From an uncultured Bacteriovorax sp. (GTDB lineage Bacteria; Bdellovibrionota; Bacteriovoracia; Bacteriovoracales; Bacteriovoracaceae): a stretch of 64,000 nt of DNA. The stretch lies in contig CAMLMH010000008.1 of assembly GCA_946481315.1 (NCBI GenBank), positions 62,001-126,000 on the forward strand. The letters are read 5' to 3'. Each line of letters opens with the position of its first letter. Positions within the stretch are counted from its first letter, which is position 1. The notes under the pieces were generated by a model. It was not told the origin of the DNA. It was given only the letters and a program-made list of their open reading frames with translations, and made no database searches. Shown here piece after piece: positions 26,967-36,612 of the stretch. The translations under genes were made by a program, and so were the position numbers.

Positions 26967-27743
26967 TTACTTTTTGGACAATTCCGCCAGAAAGTCTTTG
27001 AAAGCTTCCCAGGAACGCCGATCGGCCTGTTCATTATAGGCATTTCCTTTGGAAATATCATCACCTGCAGCTTTCTCTGTGAAGCTATGAACGGTATTTG
27101 AATAAGTATTGAATTGATAATTCACTTTGGCATCATTCATTTCTTTCATAAATGCTGCAACCTCCTCAGGTTTTACAGAAGGGTCGATGGCCCCATGGTG
27201 CACCTGGAGTTGCGCTTTAATATTTTTTGCATCGGCTGGATTGGGTGTTCCTAATCCACCATGGAAAGAAACGGCTCCGAGGATATCCGCTCCTGAACGG
27301 GCCACTTCAAGTGCTGCCGTTCCGCCAAAACAATAACCACTCACAAATACTTTTTTGGGGTCCACATTTTGCTGCCTTTTCAATTCTTCCAGGGCCAGCA
27401 GAGCTCTTTTTCTTAATAAAGAAATATCTCCTTTAAGTCCTCCGGAAAGTTTAGCTGCTTGTGTTTTATCCTGCGGACGGATACCTTTTCCGTACATGTC
27501 CCCGGCAAAAGCCACGTAACCTAACTTGGCCACAGCAATGGCCTTTGATTCCGTTTCTGCTGTAACGCCCATCCAGTTATGAACAATCATCACTCCCGGA
27601 ACTTTTCCCTTATTAGCATCATCGTAGGCCAGAAAACCTTCAAAAGTCTGATCGCCAGATTTATACTCTACTTTTTGTGTTTTAATTTTTGCCATAGCGA
27701 CTCCTGATATTAACGAAAACGACAGGACGATTATTTTAAGCAT
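26967..27743 (-). CDS. Exported dienelactone hydrolase-family protein
   Basis: 258 residues from the ATG at 27743, where a signal peptide (MLKIIVLSFSLISGVAMA) begins and a GGGG site lies upstream. The alpha/beta hydrolase triad is seen as Cys in SGYCFGG, Asp in GAIDPSV and His in NTVHSF, as in dienelactone hydrolases. Export is unusual for the aromatic-pathway enzyme, so the substrate may be an ester or peptide-like compound in the periplasm. It follows lpd by about 21 bp and ends at a strong terminator, so it is the last gene of the 2-oxoglutarate dehydrogenase operon. Confidence 0.78.
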   Translation of the reverse strand: MLKIIVLSFSLISGVAMAKIKTQKVEYKSGDQTFEGFLAYDDANKGKVPGVMIVHNWMGVTAETESKAIAVAKLGYVAFAGDMYGKGIRPQDKTQAAKLSGGLKGDISLLRKRALLALEELKRQQNVDPKKVFVSGYCFGGTAALEVARSGADILGAVSFHGGLGTPNPADAKNIKAQLQVHHGAIDPSVKPEEVAAFMKEMNDAKVNYQFNTYSNTVHSFTEKAAGDDISKGNAYNEQADRRSWEAFKDFLAELSKK

Positions 27744-27764
27744 TCTAAAACCCCACATTTCTAA

Positions 27765-29165
27765 CTAAGCATTAAGAGCACGATTGTCAGTTGCCGCCAG
27801 ACAGGCCTCTTTAAAGGCTTCAGTGTAAGTCGGATGCGGATGACAAATGCGAGCTACATCTTCAGCACTTGCTTTATATTCCATGGCCAGCACTGCTTCG
27901 GCAATCAGGTCTGCACAACGAGGACCAATCATATGTACACCTAAAATCTCATCAGTCTTTTTATCTGCGAGCACCTTCACCAGTCCATCACTTTCTTCTG
28001 ATGCGCGGGCACGGCCACTTGCTTTAAAAGGAAAACTTCCGACTTTGTATTCACGACCTTCAGCTTTTAACTGCTCTTCAGTGCGGCCAACGCTGGACAC
28101 TTCCGGCCATGTATAGACAACGCCTGGAATAAGATTGTAATCGATGTGTGGTTTTTGCCCTGCCATGTATTCAGCGACCATGACTCCTTCTTCTTCTGCC
28201 TTATGAGCAAGCATTGCACCTTTCACCACATCACCAATGGCGTAGATATGATCAACATTTGTTTTCAGATGAGAATCAGTTTCAATACGTCCGCGCTCAT
28301 CAAGTTTAACACCCGCCGCTTCTAGGTTTAGTCCTTCCGTATAAGGACGACGTCCGACGGCCACTAAACAGTAGTCCCCGCTCAGCTCAACTTCATTTCC
28401 TGATTTTTTATCTTTTGCTTTAACGGTGACCGTTTTCCCTTTCGACGTCACACTGGTCACCCCGTGCCCCAATAAGAATTCTATCCCTTCTTTTTTCAGC
28501 ACGCGTAAAAGTTGCTTACTCATATCACCATCCATTGTGGCGACGATGGTGTCGGCGTATTCAATGACTGTAACTTCAGACCCCAGGCGTTTATAGACTG
28601 AAGAAAGTTCCAGACCAATGACTCCTCCGCCTATAACAATAAGTTTCTTTGGAAGTTCTTTAAGCACCAATGCCTCTGTGCTTGTAATGATTCTTTCTTT
28701 ATCAATTGTTACCCCAGGAAGTGATGAAGGCTTTGAGCCCGTTGCAACAACAACTTTTTTGGCCTTAATTTCTTCTGTTGTCTCACCTTTAATGCTGATG
28801 GTATGTGCATCTTTAAAAGATCCGTGTCCGGTATAAACATCGACTTTATTTTTTTTCATCAGGAAAGCAACACCTTTACAGACATCACTGACGACGGCCT
28901 TAACTCTCTCACTCATTTTATTGAAATCTAATTTTACACCACTGGCCTCGATCCCATGTTTTGAAAAAGAGTGAGTCAGTTCATAATATTTTTCCGAAGA
29001 ATCAAGCCAGGCCTTTGAAGGAATGCATCCAACGTTCAGACAGGTTCCGCCAAGGGTTTTGTATTTTTCAATGATCGCTACTTTCATACCCAGCTGAGCA
29101 CATCTCACCGCACAGATATAACCTCCGGGACCTGATCCAATTACCACAACATCGTACTCTTTCAT
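27765..29165 (-). CDS. lpd: Dihydrolipoamide dehydrogenase (E3)
   Basis: 466 residues, full length. FAD-binding GSGPGGY, the redox-active disulfide GGTCLNVGCIPSKA, NAD-binding GGGVIGLE and the C-terminal HPHPTYTEAF with the catalytic His-Glu pair are all present. It reoxidises lipoyl groups of the 2-oxoglutarate (and possibly pyruvate) dehydrogenase complex, giving NADH. It is encoded after sucA and sucB on the same strand. Confidence 0.95.
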   Translation of the reverse strand: MKEYDVVVIGSGPGGYICAVRCAQLGMKVAIIEKYKTLGGTCLNVGCIPSKAWLDSSEKYYELTHSFSKHGIEASGVKLDFNKMSERVKAVVSDVCKGVAFLMKKNKVDVYTGHGSFKDAHTISIKGETTEEIKAKKVVVATGSKPSSLPGVTIDKERIITSTEALVLKELPKKLIVIGGGVIGLELSSVYKRLGSEVTVIEYADTIVATMDGDMSKQLLRVLKKEGIEFLLGHGVTSVTSKGKTVTVKAKDKKSGNEVELSGDYCLVAVGRRPYTEGLNLEAAGVKLDERGRIETDSHLKTNVDHIYAIGDVVKGAMLAHKAEEEGVMVAEYMAGQKPHIDYNLIPGVVYTWPEVSSVGRTEEQLKAEGREYKVGSFPFKASGRARASEESDGLVKVLADKKTDEILGVHMIGPRCADLIAEAVLAMEYKASAEDVARICHPHPTYTEAFKEACLAATDNRALNA

Positions 29166-29186
29166 TCATTCTCCATTATAATTGAG

Positions 29187-30017
29187 CTAATAAGTTCCGT
29201 TTCTTGCTTTGGCCTGAATGAATGAGAAAAAGAAAACGGCATTCGGATCGTTAGCGACCACTTCCATTTCTTTTTTCATCCCATCAACCGTCTCTTGTGT
29301 GACATATTTTGCTTCGACCAGCTGATCAGCAGCACTCATTAAGAGTTCTGACCAGAACTCGATAATTTCTTTTCGCTGACTTGGTCTCCTGTTATCGAGA
29401 AACCAGGTTTTTACTTCTGTCTCAATATTTTGAAACCCGATTTGCATCAAAAGGTTCCCTAGTTTTCCGCCCATGAACGGATCACCTTTTTGATCATACT
29501 GATAATCATTAAAGGCCATCCAGTATTTCAGGACATTGGGTGAATAAGGATCCAGAAAAAATGAGGAGTTTAAAACTTCCGTGGCATACAGCAGTCCGCC
29601 TGGTTGCAGAACTCTTCTGATTTCAGAGAGCACTCTTTTTGGATCCGGCACGTGTTCCAGAACAAAACACAAAAAGGCACCATCAAAAGACTGGGAATCA
29701 AATTTAAGATTGGCGCCGTCCATCTGGTGCAGGTCATATCTCCCCTGCGCCCATGCCAGCTGTGAAAGACTCGCTTTAGCCGCCTTTAATTGTTTCTCGT
29801 TGAAATCAATTCCGGTAAGGTGAATATTGGGAAAACGCCGGAGCAGAATTTCTGACTGCGCCCCTACTCCACACCCCACTTCCAGGATTTTTTTATTCGA
29901 AGAAAAATTTACGTTTTGATAGATGGTGTGTTCAGCAAAACGAGCTTGTTTTCTCAAACGCTCCTGTTCTACCGGTGAAAAGCCATGCAAATAAGGAAAG
30001 TCAGATTTGTCATTCAT
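29187..30017 (-). CDS. Class I SAM-dependent methyltransferase
   Basis: 276 residues with the SAM motif ILEVGCGVGAQSEIL, then LTGIDFNEKQL, FDGAFLCFVLEHVPDPKRVLSEIRRVLQPGG. It belongs to the Methyltransf_11/25 type. Substrate unknown. Its position between sucB and lpd is odd for a TCA-cycle operon; it could act on a protein of the complex or be a passenger. The gap to sucB is 71 bp and to lpd 21 bp. Confidence 0.85.
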   Translation of the reverse strand: MNDKSDFPYLHGFSPVEQERLRKQARFAEHTIYQNVNFSSNKKILEVGCGVGAQSEILLRRFPNIHLTGIDFNEKQLKAAKASLSQLAWAQGRYDLHQMDGANLKFDSQSFDGAFLCFVLEHVPDPKRVLSEIRRVLQPGGLLYATEVLNSSFFLDPYSPNVLKYWMAFNDYQYDQKGDPFMGGKLGNLLMQIGFQNIETEVKTWFLDNRRPSQRKEIIEFWSELLMSAADQLVEAKYVTQETVDGMKKEMEVVANDPNAVFFFSFIQAKARNGTY

Positions 30018-30088
30018 GAGTTTAGATCTCCATTTAAAGGCATCAAAAGTGTGCTCCCCTGATGCCCTTAAATATCTTAACTTTTTGC

Positions 30089-31309
30089 TTAGACGTCCAG
30101 TAATAGACGTGAAGGATCCTCGAGTAGTTCTTTTACTTTTTTAAGGAAAGATACTGACTCGCGTCCGTCAATGATCCGGTGATCATAGGACAGGGCCAGG
30201 TACATAACTGGCCTGATGACGACCTGACCATTGATGGCAACTGGTCGCTCAACAATATTGTGCATTCCTAAAATTGCTGACTGCGGAATATTTAAGATTG
30301 GCGTTGATAGCATTGAGCCGAAGACTCCGCCATTAGTAATTGAGAATGTTCCGCCTGACATTTCCTCAATGGTGATTTTTCCATCACGCGCTTTGGTCGC
30401 CAGGGCGAGAATTTCTTTTTCAATATCGGCAAGACTTAGTTCTTCAGCATTCCGAACGACTGGAACAACCAGACCTTTTGGCGTTGAGACCGCAATGCCG
30501 ATATCAGCATAATCGTGATAAATGATTTCATCACCATTGATTTGCGCGTTCACTGCCGGGAATTCTTTAAGTGCAATTGTACAGGCCTTAGTAAAAAAAG
30601 ACATAAAGCCCAGACCCACACCGTGCTTTTTAGTAAACGCTTCTTTGTATTTTTTACGCAGTTCCATCAGGGCAAACATATCGACTTCGTTAAAAGTCGT
30701 AAGCATCGCTGTTGTATTTTTTGCTTCAACTAGTTTCGTCGCAATTGTTTTACGAAGACGAGTCATCTTTTCCTGACGAACGCCGCGCTTGTCTGAGGAC
30801 TTTCTCGACACAACTGGTGTTTTAGCACTTTCTGTTGAGCTGGGGTGCGCCGCTGGCGCGGCTTTTAGCGCGTCTTCTTTCGTTATACGACCGTCTTTAC
30901 CAGATCCTTTAACATCACTAGCGGCCACGTTTTTCTCATCAAGAATTTTACGAGCTGCTGGACTTGGTATGTTTACTTCTTTTGACGATGCTGGAGCTGG
31001 TGCTGCTGCCGGAGCAGAAGCCTGCTTAGGAGCTTCACTTTTCGCCGCTGCTGCTGGGGCAGAAGCCTTAGCCGCTGACGTATCTAATTCACCGATTTTC
31101 TCGCCAATTTTTAATTCGGCGCCTGCTTCGGCCATGATTTTAAGCACACCGGAACTTGGTGCAGGAAGTTCCATCGATGCTTTATCTGATTCTATTTCAC
31201 AAACCGCCTCACCTTCATTGACGTATTCACCGTCTTTTTTCAACCATGATGAAAGTGTAACTTCTGTAACTGACTCGCCGATCACCGGAATTTTTAATTC
31301 AACACTCAT
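30089..31309 (-). CDS. sucB: Dihydrolipoyllysine succinyltransferase (E2 of 2-oxoglutarate dehydrogenase)
   Basis: 406 residues: one lipoyl domain (lipoyl Lys in [10 protein letters not shown]), an Ala/Pro-rich linker at about 80-115, an E3-binding domain ([25 protein letters not shown]), then the catalytic domain with [12 protein letters not shown] (catalytic His and Asp). It moves succinyl groups from E1 to CoA. It follows sucA by 23 bp. Confidence 0.95.
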   Translation of the reverse strand: MSVELKIPVIGESVTEVTLSSWLKKDGEYVNEGEAVCEIESDKASMELPAPSSGVLKIMAEAGAELKIGEKIGELDTSAAKASAPAAAAKSEAPKQASAPAAAPAPASSKEVNIPSPAARKILDEKNVAASDVKGSGKDGRITKEDALKAAPAAHPSSTESAKTPVVSRKSSDKRGVRQEKMTRLRKTIATKLVEAKNTTAMLTTFNEVDMFALMELRKKYKEAFTKKHGVGLGFMSFFTKACTIALKEFPAVNAQINGDEIIYHDYADIGIAVSTPKGLVVPVVRNAEELSLADIEKEILALATKARDGKITIEEMSGGTFSITNGGVFGSMLSTPILNIPQSAILGMHNIVERPVAINGQVVIRPVMYLALSYDHRIIDGRESVSFLKKVKELLEDPSRLLLDV

Positions 31310-31332
31310 ATTCTTTTATCCTTTTTGGGTCC

Positions 31333-34068
31333 TTATTTAGCAAAAGCCTGGGTTACGATATCTGCTTGTTCTTTTTTATGGACGTTGGAAAATCCGGTTG
31401 CCGGACTTGATGTCGCTTTTCGGGCGATGACCTTAAAGCCTTCAAACACATCCATGAAACGAGTCAAATAGGACCAGTAGCCCATATTGATTGGTTCTTC
31501 CTGAACCCACACTTTTTGTGCGTCTTTATATTTTGCCAGGATCTTTTTTAATTGTTTTTGCGGTAACGGGTGAAGTTGTTCCAGACGAACAATTGCGACA
31601 TCGTCACGTTTATCGGCAATCTTCTTTTCGTACATATCGTAATAAACTTTTCCAGTACACAGAATAAGTTTGGACACTTTTTTGCCCGTGTTCGGATCAT
31701 CAATCACTTCCTGGAAGCGACCATTTACGAATTCTTCTTTAGCCGATGTACATCGTGGATCGCGTAGCAGTGATTTGGGAGTGAGAACGACGGCAGGTTT
31801 TCTGAAAGACCATTTTACCTGGCGACGAAGAAGGTGGAACATGTTGGCCGGAGTTGTGGCATTAGCAACGACCATGTTGTTGTCAGCTGCCAGCTGCAGG
31901 TAACGCTCCGGGCGGGCACTGGAGTGTTCCGGGCCTGCGCCTTCATGTCCGTGAGGAAGTAACATCACCAGTCCATTCATTCGCTGCCACTTCACTTCTG
32001 CTGAAGAGAGGTATTGATCGATAATGATCTGTGCTCCATTGGAGAAATCTCCAAATTGCGCTTCCCAGATCGTTAAGGCCTTAGGTGTTCCCCAGGCATA
32101 ACCAAATTCAAATCCAAGTACTGCGTATTCAGAAAGAAGTGAATTGTAGATGGAGACATAACCCTGGTTCGGAGCGATGTGCTCCAGCCCGCAGTAAGAT
32201 TCATTGGTGTTTTCATCCACCACTTTGGCGTGACGGTGAGAAAACGTTCCGCGGATCACATCCTGTCCAGTAAAGCGCAACGGATGCCCTTCGGATAACA
32301 GTGAGCCATAAGCGAGAAGTTCAGCAGAGGCCCAGTCGAGCTTGTCATTTTTAAATGCCTGCTCACGGTCTTCTAAAACTTTCTGTGTTTTTTTCATTAG
32401 CTGCATACCAGCTGGAACCATGTTGATGGCCTTCGACACTTTTTCAAGAGTCGCGAGAGAAACTCCGGTAGCAGGAGATTCATCGAATGAATTTTCGCTG
32501 GAAAATTCAATTCCTTCCCAGTCTTTATGCGGGCCTTTTTGTTTTCCAGGAACCGCTTTTTCACGAACATTGTTGAAGCGGTCAGAGAGAAGTTTTTTGT
32601 ATTCTTCTATCATTTCGTGCGCCAGTTCAGCTTTAATCGCACCGCCGGAGAGCAGTTTATCGAGGTAGAGCTCGCGTGGGTTTTTATGTTTTGTAATCAG
32701 GCCGTAAAGTGTGGGCTGAGTATAACGTGGCTCATCCCCTTCGTTGTGACCGTGTTTACGGTAACAAACCATATCGATAAAAATATCTTCTTTAAATTTT
32801 TGTCTGAATTCTACAGCGAGTTCAACAGCATAAATCACGGCTTCCGGATCATCACCGTTTACCTGAATAATCGGAGCTTCCACTGTTTTAGCAACGGATA
32901 CACAGTAGTGGCTTGAACGAGCGTCTTCGATATCGGTCGTAAAACCAATCTGGTTGTTGATAACAAAATGGATCGAGCCCCCTACAGAGTATCCCTTGAG
33001 CTTACTCATCTGCACGGTTTCGTAGACAACACCTTGTCCGGCAACCGCCGCATCACCATGAATGATAATCGGAATGACTTTCGACTGATCGCCCGAGTAG
33101 TGCACGTCTTCTAAAGCACGACAATAACCGATGGCCACAGGTGCAACCGTTTCAAGGTGGGAAGGATTTGGTAAAAGTTTTACAAACACTTCCTTGTTGG
33201 ATTCTGTTTTAATCGTGGACGTAAACCCCATGTGATACTTTACGTCTCCGCTGTGTCCGGCCTGCTCTTCAAGTGAGCCACCTTCAAATTCAGTAAAGAT
33301 GTATTCGTAAGTTTTTCCGACAGTGTTGGCCAGTACATTGAGTCGCCCTCGGTGGGCCATACCAATGACGAATTCTTTTGCTCCGAGTTCAGCGCCTTTG
33401 TTAATAATGGCATCCAGGGCCGGAATCGTTGCTTCCCCGCCTTCGAGTGAGAAGCGCTTTTGTCCCACGTATTTTGTCTGCAGGAAGTTTTCAAAAACGT
33501 TTGCTTCATTGAGCTTTTTTAAGATGCGTTTTTTCTTTTCAATTGGCAGATCGAGATGTTTGGCCGTCGATTCGATTCGCTCGCGCATAAAGCGTCGTAC
33601 GTCTGTATTGTTGGAATGCATGTACTGAAAACCGATGTGGCCACAGTAGATATGTTTTAAATGATCGAGGATCTGATCGAGTGTTGCCGGTCCAAGGCCT
33701 ACGAACTCTCCACACTGAAAAACAGTGGAGCGATCAGCATCTGAGAGTCCATATTCTTCAAGCGAGATGCGTGCTTTGCGATCACGCCGAGGCCGGATAG
33801 GATTGGTGATGGCAAGAAGGTGTCCGCGCGTTCGGAATGATTGGATTAATCTGAAGACATTAAATTCGGCGCGCAGTTTCTGATCACTGATGCCTTCGCC
33901 GGAACTTCCGCTTGTTCCGAAACTGACGTTGCTAAATTCGAAACCCTGAAAAAATCTTTGCCAGGATTCGTCCACCGACTGAGGATTAGATCGAAACGAT
34001 TCATATAAAGAATCTATAAACGTAATGTCTGAGCTGGAGAGATGAGAAAAATCGATATTTTTCGACAT
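31333..34068 (-). CDS. sucA: 2-oxoglutarate dehydrogenase E1
   Basis: 911 residues, the usual OdhA/SucA length. N-terminal E2-contact helix (SLYESFRSNPQSVDESWQRFF), thiamine-diphosphate site HGDAAVAGQG then GDDPEAV, MAHRGRLNVLAN, and the C-terminal LLPHGHEGAGPEHSSARPERYLQ are present. It decarboxylates 2-oxoglutarate in the TCA cycle. It is first in the operon sucA-sucB-methyltransferase-lpd-hydrolase, which ends at the terminator near 26921. Confidence 0.96.
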   Translation of the reverse strand: MSKNIDFSHLSSSDITFIDSLYESFRSNPQSVDESWQRFFQGFEFSNVSFGTSGSSGEGISDQKLRAEFNVFRLIQSFRTRGHLLAITNPIRPRRDRKARISLEEYGLSDADRSTVFQCGEFVGLGPATLDQILDHLKHIYCGHIGFQYMHSNNTDVRRFMRERIESTAKHLDLPIEKKKRILKKLNEANVFENFLQTKYVGQKRFSLEGGEATIPALDAIINKGAELGAKEFVIGMAHRGRLNVLANTVGKTYEYIFTEFEGGSLEEQAGHSGDVKYHMGFTSTIKTESNKEVFVKLLPNPSHLETVAPVAIGYCRALEDVHYSGDQSKVIPIIIHGDAAVAGQGVVYETVQMSKLKGYSVGGSIHFVINNQIGFTTDIEDARSSHYCVSVAKTVEAPIIQVNGDDPEAVIYAVELAVEFRQKFKEDIFIDMVCYRKHGHNEGDEPRYTQPTLYGLITKHKNPRELYLDKLLSGGAIKAELAHEMIEEYKKLLSDRFNNVREKAVPGKQKGPHKDWEGIEFSSENSFDESPATGVSLATLEKVSKAINMVPAGMQLMKKTQKVLEDREQAFKNDKLDWASAELLAYGSLLSEGHPLRFTGQDVIRGTFSHRHAKVVDENTNESYCGLEHIAPNQGYVSIYNSLLSEYAVLGFEFGYAWGTPKALTIWEAQFGDFSNGAQIIIDQYLSSAEVKWQRMNGLVMLLPHGHEGAGPEHSSARPERYLQLAADNNMVVANATTPANMFHLLRRQVKWSFRKPAVVLTPKSLLRDPRCTSAKEEFVNGRFQEVIDDPNTGKKVSKLILCTGKVYYDMYEKKIADKRDDVAIVRLEQLHPLPQKQLKKILAKYKDAQKVWVQEEPINMGYWSYLTRFMDVFEGFKVIARKATSSPATGFSNVHKKEQADIVTQAFAK

Positions 34069-34089
34069 AAGGCAATCCCATTGCGAATT

Positions 34090-34103
34090 AACACCAAAGT
34101 GTT
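34090..34103. promoter_or_regulatory. Palindrome upstream of sucA, possible operator
   Basis: A perfect AACAC-N4-GTGTT inverted repeat lies 22 bp before the sucA start, inside its 5' leader. It could be a regulator site or a leader hairpin. No regulator gene is adjacent, so its role is unknown. Confidence 0.3.
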
Positions 34104-34202
34104 TTAATCAGTTAAAATTAAGGAGATCTTAATATAAATCTAAGATATCAAAACTTTAAGCTTTTTTTCTCGTTGGGAAGAAATGTTCTCTCTAAAAACA
34201 AC

Positions 34203-34697
34203 CTACGCCAGACAGCATTTTTTAGCCTTTTTACCTGAACCACAGGTGCAAGGATCATTGCGGCCGATTTTAGGTTCGGTTCTTCTGAAAGTATTGTTCT
34301 GAAGAATACCATCTACGAAGAACCACTCTCCCTTTTCTTTTTTGAAGGTGCTCAATTCATGGTGAGTTTGCTCTGCTCCATTGAAAACAAACTTACATTT
34401 GAATTCGACTTTCCCTTCTGAGTCATTCTCCGAACCTTTCTCTGTGTTCCGAATCTCTAAACCAAGCCAGTCAGAATTAGTGGCCCAGCTTCGCACCCCT
34501 TCCATATCGAGTTCAGCTCTGGTCTTAGGATGATGAGTTTTTTCCACGTAATCAAGTTCTCCAACAGCAAACGCTGAGTAGCGAGAACGCATCAGGGCCT
34601 CAGCGGTCGGGGCCTTTTTAGTTCCGGTTATATAGAGGCTGCAGCAATCTGCATAAGTTAAATTGGATCCGCAAGGACAGTGATTAACGTGGTTCAT
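34203..34697 (-). CDS. YchJ-family protein with two SEC-C metal-binding motifs
   Basis: 164 residues. Cys-rich SEC-C motifs lie at both ends ([13 protein letters not shown] at the start, [17 protein letters not shown] at the end), and a YchJ/NTF2-like middle carries [19 protein letters not shown] motifs bind zinc. The family is common and its function is unsettled. A single gene with the methyltransferase 9 bp downstream in coordinate terms, transcribed just before it. Confidence 0.85.
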   Translation of the reverse strand: MNHVNHCPCGSNLTYADCCSLYITGTKKAPTAEALMRSRYSAFAVGELDYVEKTHHPKTRAELDMEGVRSWATNSDWLGLEIRNTEKGSENDSEGKVEFKCKFVFNGAEQTHHELSTFKKEKGEWFFVDGILQNNTFRRTEPKIGRNDPCTCGSGKKAKKCCLA

Positions 34698-34706
34698 AAA
34701 TTCTCC

Positions 34707-35354
34707 CTAAAACCTGAATAACAGATCAGTAAAATGTGTTGAGTCTTCATCAAAATGAACTTTGCTCTCCAGCAACCGACTGGAGACAAAGGTAAAATGC
34801 GGCCTGATCAGCTTTAAGTATTTTTCCTTAGAGCGATGGATCGCATACTCATCCTTGAATTCAACGACTTCAATTTGTCGCTTGAGCTCTAGATTAGTGG
34901 GTACAGAGAAATAAAGAAAGCGGATTCTTTGGGCCATGACCGGTAAAACCGCATTGATTTCTTCATCGCTCAGGTATTGAAAAACCGATGTGCACAGTCC
35001 TAAGTCAAACGTTCGGTCTTTCTTGTAATCTTTTTTTGCCCAAGTGAGCAAATCGATGTTTTCAAGTGAAAGTTTTGTGCCTTCCACGGCCAGTTTCTTT
35101 TTACTGACCAGTTCAAAGGGATGCAAGGATGGTTCAATCCCATGGGCGCGATAGGGTTTAAACGTCCGCAAGACCTCTTTAAAGAGAACTCCCAGCCCAA
35201 AGCCCAGGTCAATGACCGAGCTCACGTCCACGCTTTCCAGCTGCAAAATGGCCTTCATGTATGCCGCATGTTCTTTGGCATTCATGATATTGTCCATTTC
35301 TTCTGGTTCAGCGTAATTTTTGTCCCAATAATCTTTATCAAAGCCTTTTGTCAT
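34707..35354 (-). CDS. Class I SAM-dependent methyltransferase
   Basis: 215 residues from ATG 35354; an in-frame TTG at 35384 lies inside the upstream gene and is less likely. The fold opens with GFDKDYWDKNY, followed by VIDLGFGLGVLFKEVL (SAM site) and FDLGLCTSVFQYLSDEEI. Substrate unknown. It starts 4 nt after the stop of the small membrane protein gene, and its own stop is 9 nt before the YchJ start, so the three may be one operon. Confidence 0.75.
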   Translation of the reverse strand: MTKGFDKDYWDKNYAEPEEMDNIMNAKEHAAYMKAILQLESVDVSSVIDLGFGLGVLFKEVLRTFKPYRAHGIEPSLHPFELVSKKKLAVEGTKLSLENIDLLTWAKKDYKKDRTFDLGLCTSVFQYLSDEEINAVLPVMAQRIRFLYFSVPTNLELKRQIEVVEFKDEYAIHRSKEKYLKLIRPHFTFVSSRLLESKVHFDEDSTHFTDLLFRF

Positions 35355-35358
35355 AACA

Positions 35359-35721
35359 TCAGGCCAGCTTAGTGATGGCCGCAATGACAGCGGTGAATAC
35401 CACGCCGGCCGCGATCAGCCCCAGCCCTACTTTTGCTTTTTTACTCTGCATTCTGAAGATGGCCACTAAAATAGCATTTAGCAGAATCCAGGCGATAATT
35501 TTTATCCAGATCCACAGCGGAAAAGGCTCCCCGTGTTTAAACTGCAGCCGGGCAATCAGACCCATTCCCCCTACAAAAACCAGCAGACTTAAAAATCCCA
35601 GACAGATTTTGAAGTGTTTGTTGGGAATCCAGCGGCCTTCGCCAATAACAATCCCTGTCGCACTCATCAGCATCATCAACGTAAACAAATGCAGAATTTT
35701 GTAAACTTCATACGAAATCAT
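35359..35721 (-). CDS. Small four-helix membrane protein, unknown function
   Basis: 120 residues with four hydrophobic segments: an amphipathic start (YEVYKILHLFTLMMLMSATG), a polar EGRWIPNKHFK loop, and two long helices toward the C-terminus. His10 in KILHLF resembles one-His helices in small haem or metal membrane proteins, but this is not proof. First gene of the run with the methyltransferase and YchJ. Confidence 0.6.
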   Translation of the reverse strand: MISYEVYKILHLFTLMMLMSATGIVIGEGRWIPNKHFKICLGFLSLLVFVGGMGLIARLQFKHGEPFPLWIWIKIIAWILLNAILVAIFRMQSKKAKVGLGLIAAGVVFTAVIAAITKLA

Positions 35722-35805
35722 GATTTCACCTCAAACACTAGAGTAAATTAGTTTTGGTTTCTCACTAAGAATATCTTTTAGCTTTCACATAATCAAACTC
35801 TTCAT

Positions 35806-35811
35806 TAAAAT
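35806..35811 (+). promoter_or_regulatory. Possible -10 box giving a leaderless mRNA
   Basis: TAAAAT ends 6 nt before the ATG at 35818, and no Shine-Dalgarno sequence is present between them. The -35 region (around 35783) is only a weak match. Confidence 0.35.
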
Positions 35812-35817
35812 GGTTTT

Positions 35818-36561
35818 ATGCAGATGTGGACCAGCCGACAATACAAAAAAGAAGACAAGATCTACCGGGGTGCTTTCAATTACTACCGTAATGAAAATAT
35901 TTACGCCGAAGAGATGTTTGACGTTTACCGGGACAAAAAAGAACAGAGTTTGCACTACGTTTCCGAGGCCGTGGTGAAAGTCACCACCGGAGAAATTCTC
36001 AATCTGCACGTAGAATACATCATCAATAAAGAATATATTCCCCAGTATGTGATGGTTCAGAAGATCATGGGCAAGGAATCAACCAAAGAAGTTTATGAAT
36101 ACGTTCAAAGACGTAATCATCTCGCTTATCGCTTCAGTAACAATAAAGACGAAGATCAGACGGACGAAATTGCCACCGCCCCTAAATACCACATTGCCAC
36201 TCCGACCGCGGCCAGCTCAATGCTCTTTATGCGTTCCAAAAAGTTTGATGCCAGCGGGAAAAACTCTTTCAACATTTTAGTGGGTTTCAACCAATGGGAT
36301 TTTAAAGCAACTCCCGTCTTCAAGAACGTCATTCTAGAAAGGGCCAACCTCACCACAGAAAAAATCACAGTCGACGGCCAAAGTGTGCAGGCCACGCAGT
36401 ACAAAATGTATGATGAAGGGACTGACTTCAAAAATATTAAAGAGCCCCCGCACATCAAGATTTACCTCTCTCAGCACGGGGCCATTCCCTATCTCATCCG
36501 CTCGGATGACGGAACCAAAATTCAGATTAAGTATCTGAACGATCTGAGTGAGAAAGAGTAG
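35818..36561 (+). CDS. Hypothetical protein of beta-rich character
   Basis: 247 residues with no signal peptide or membrane segment. Alternating hydrophobic and charged strands suggest a beta-barrel or beta-sheet fold. Recurring elements: YRGAFNYYRNENIYAEE near the start, VTTGEILNLHVEY, and a Thr/Ala-rich TPTAASSMLFMRSKKFD in the middle. No family recognised. A -10-like TAAAAT is 6 nt before the ATG and there is no ribosome binding site, so the mRNA may be leaderless. Confidence 0.6.
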   Translation: MQMWTSRQYKKEDKIYRGAFNYYRNENIYAEEMFDVYRDKKEQSLHYVSEAVVKVTTGEILNLHVEYIINKEYIPQYVMVQKIMGKESTKEVYEYVQRRNHLAYRFSNNKDEDQTDEIATAPKYHIATPTAASSMLFMRSKKFDASGKNSFNILVGFNQWDFKATPVFKNVILERANLTTEKITVDGQSVQATQYKMYDEGTDFKNIKEPPHIKIYLSQHGAIPYLIRSDDGTKIQIKYLNDLSEKE

Positions 36562-36567
36562 CCCGAC

Positions 36568-36588
36568 AAAAGCTCCTGTGGAGCTTTT
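36568..36588. terminator. Short hairpin between convergent genes
   Basis: AAAAGCTCC/GGAGCTTTT with a 3-nt loop, seven bases after the stop of the hypothetical protein gene and 25 bp before the dinG stop. The T-tail is only the four T residues of the stem, so it is a weak, perhaps two-way, terminator. Confidence 0.5.
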
Positions 36589-36612
36589 GACTGCTCAGAA
36601 GATATTAAAACA

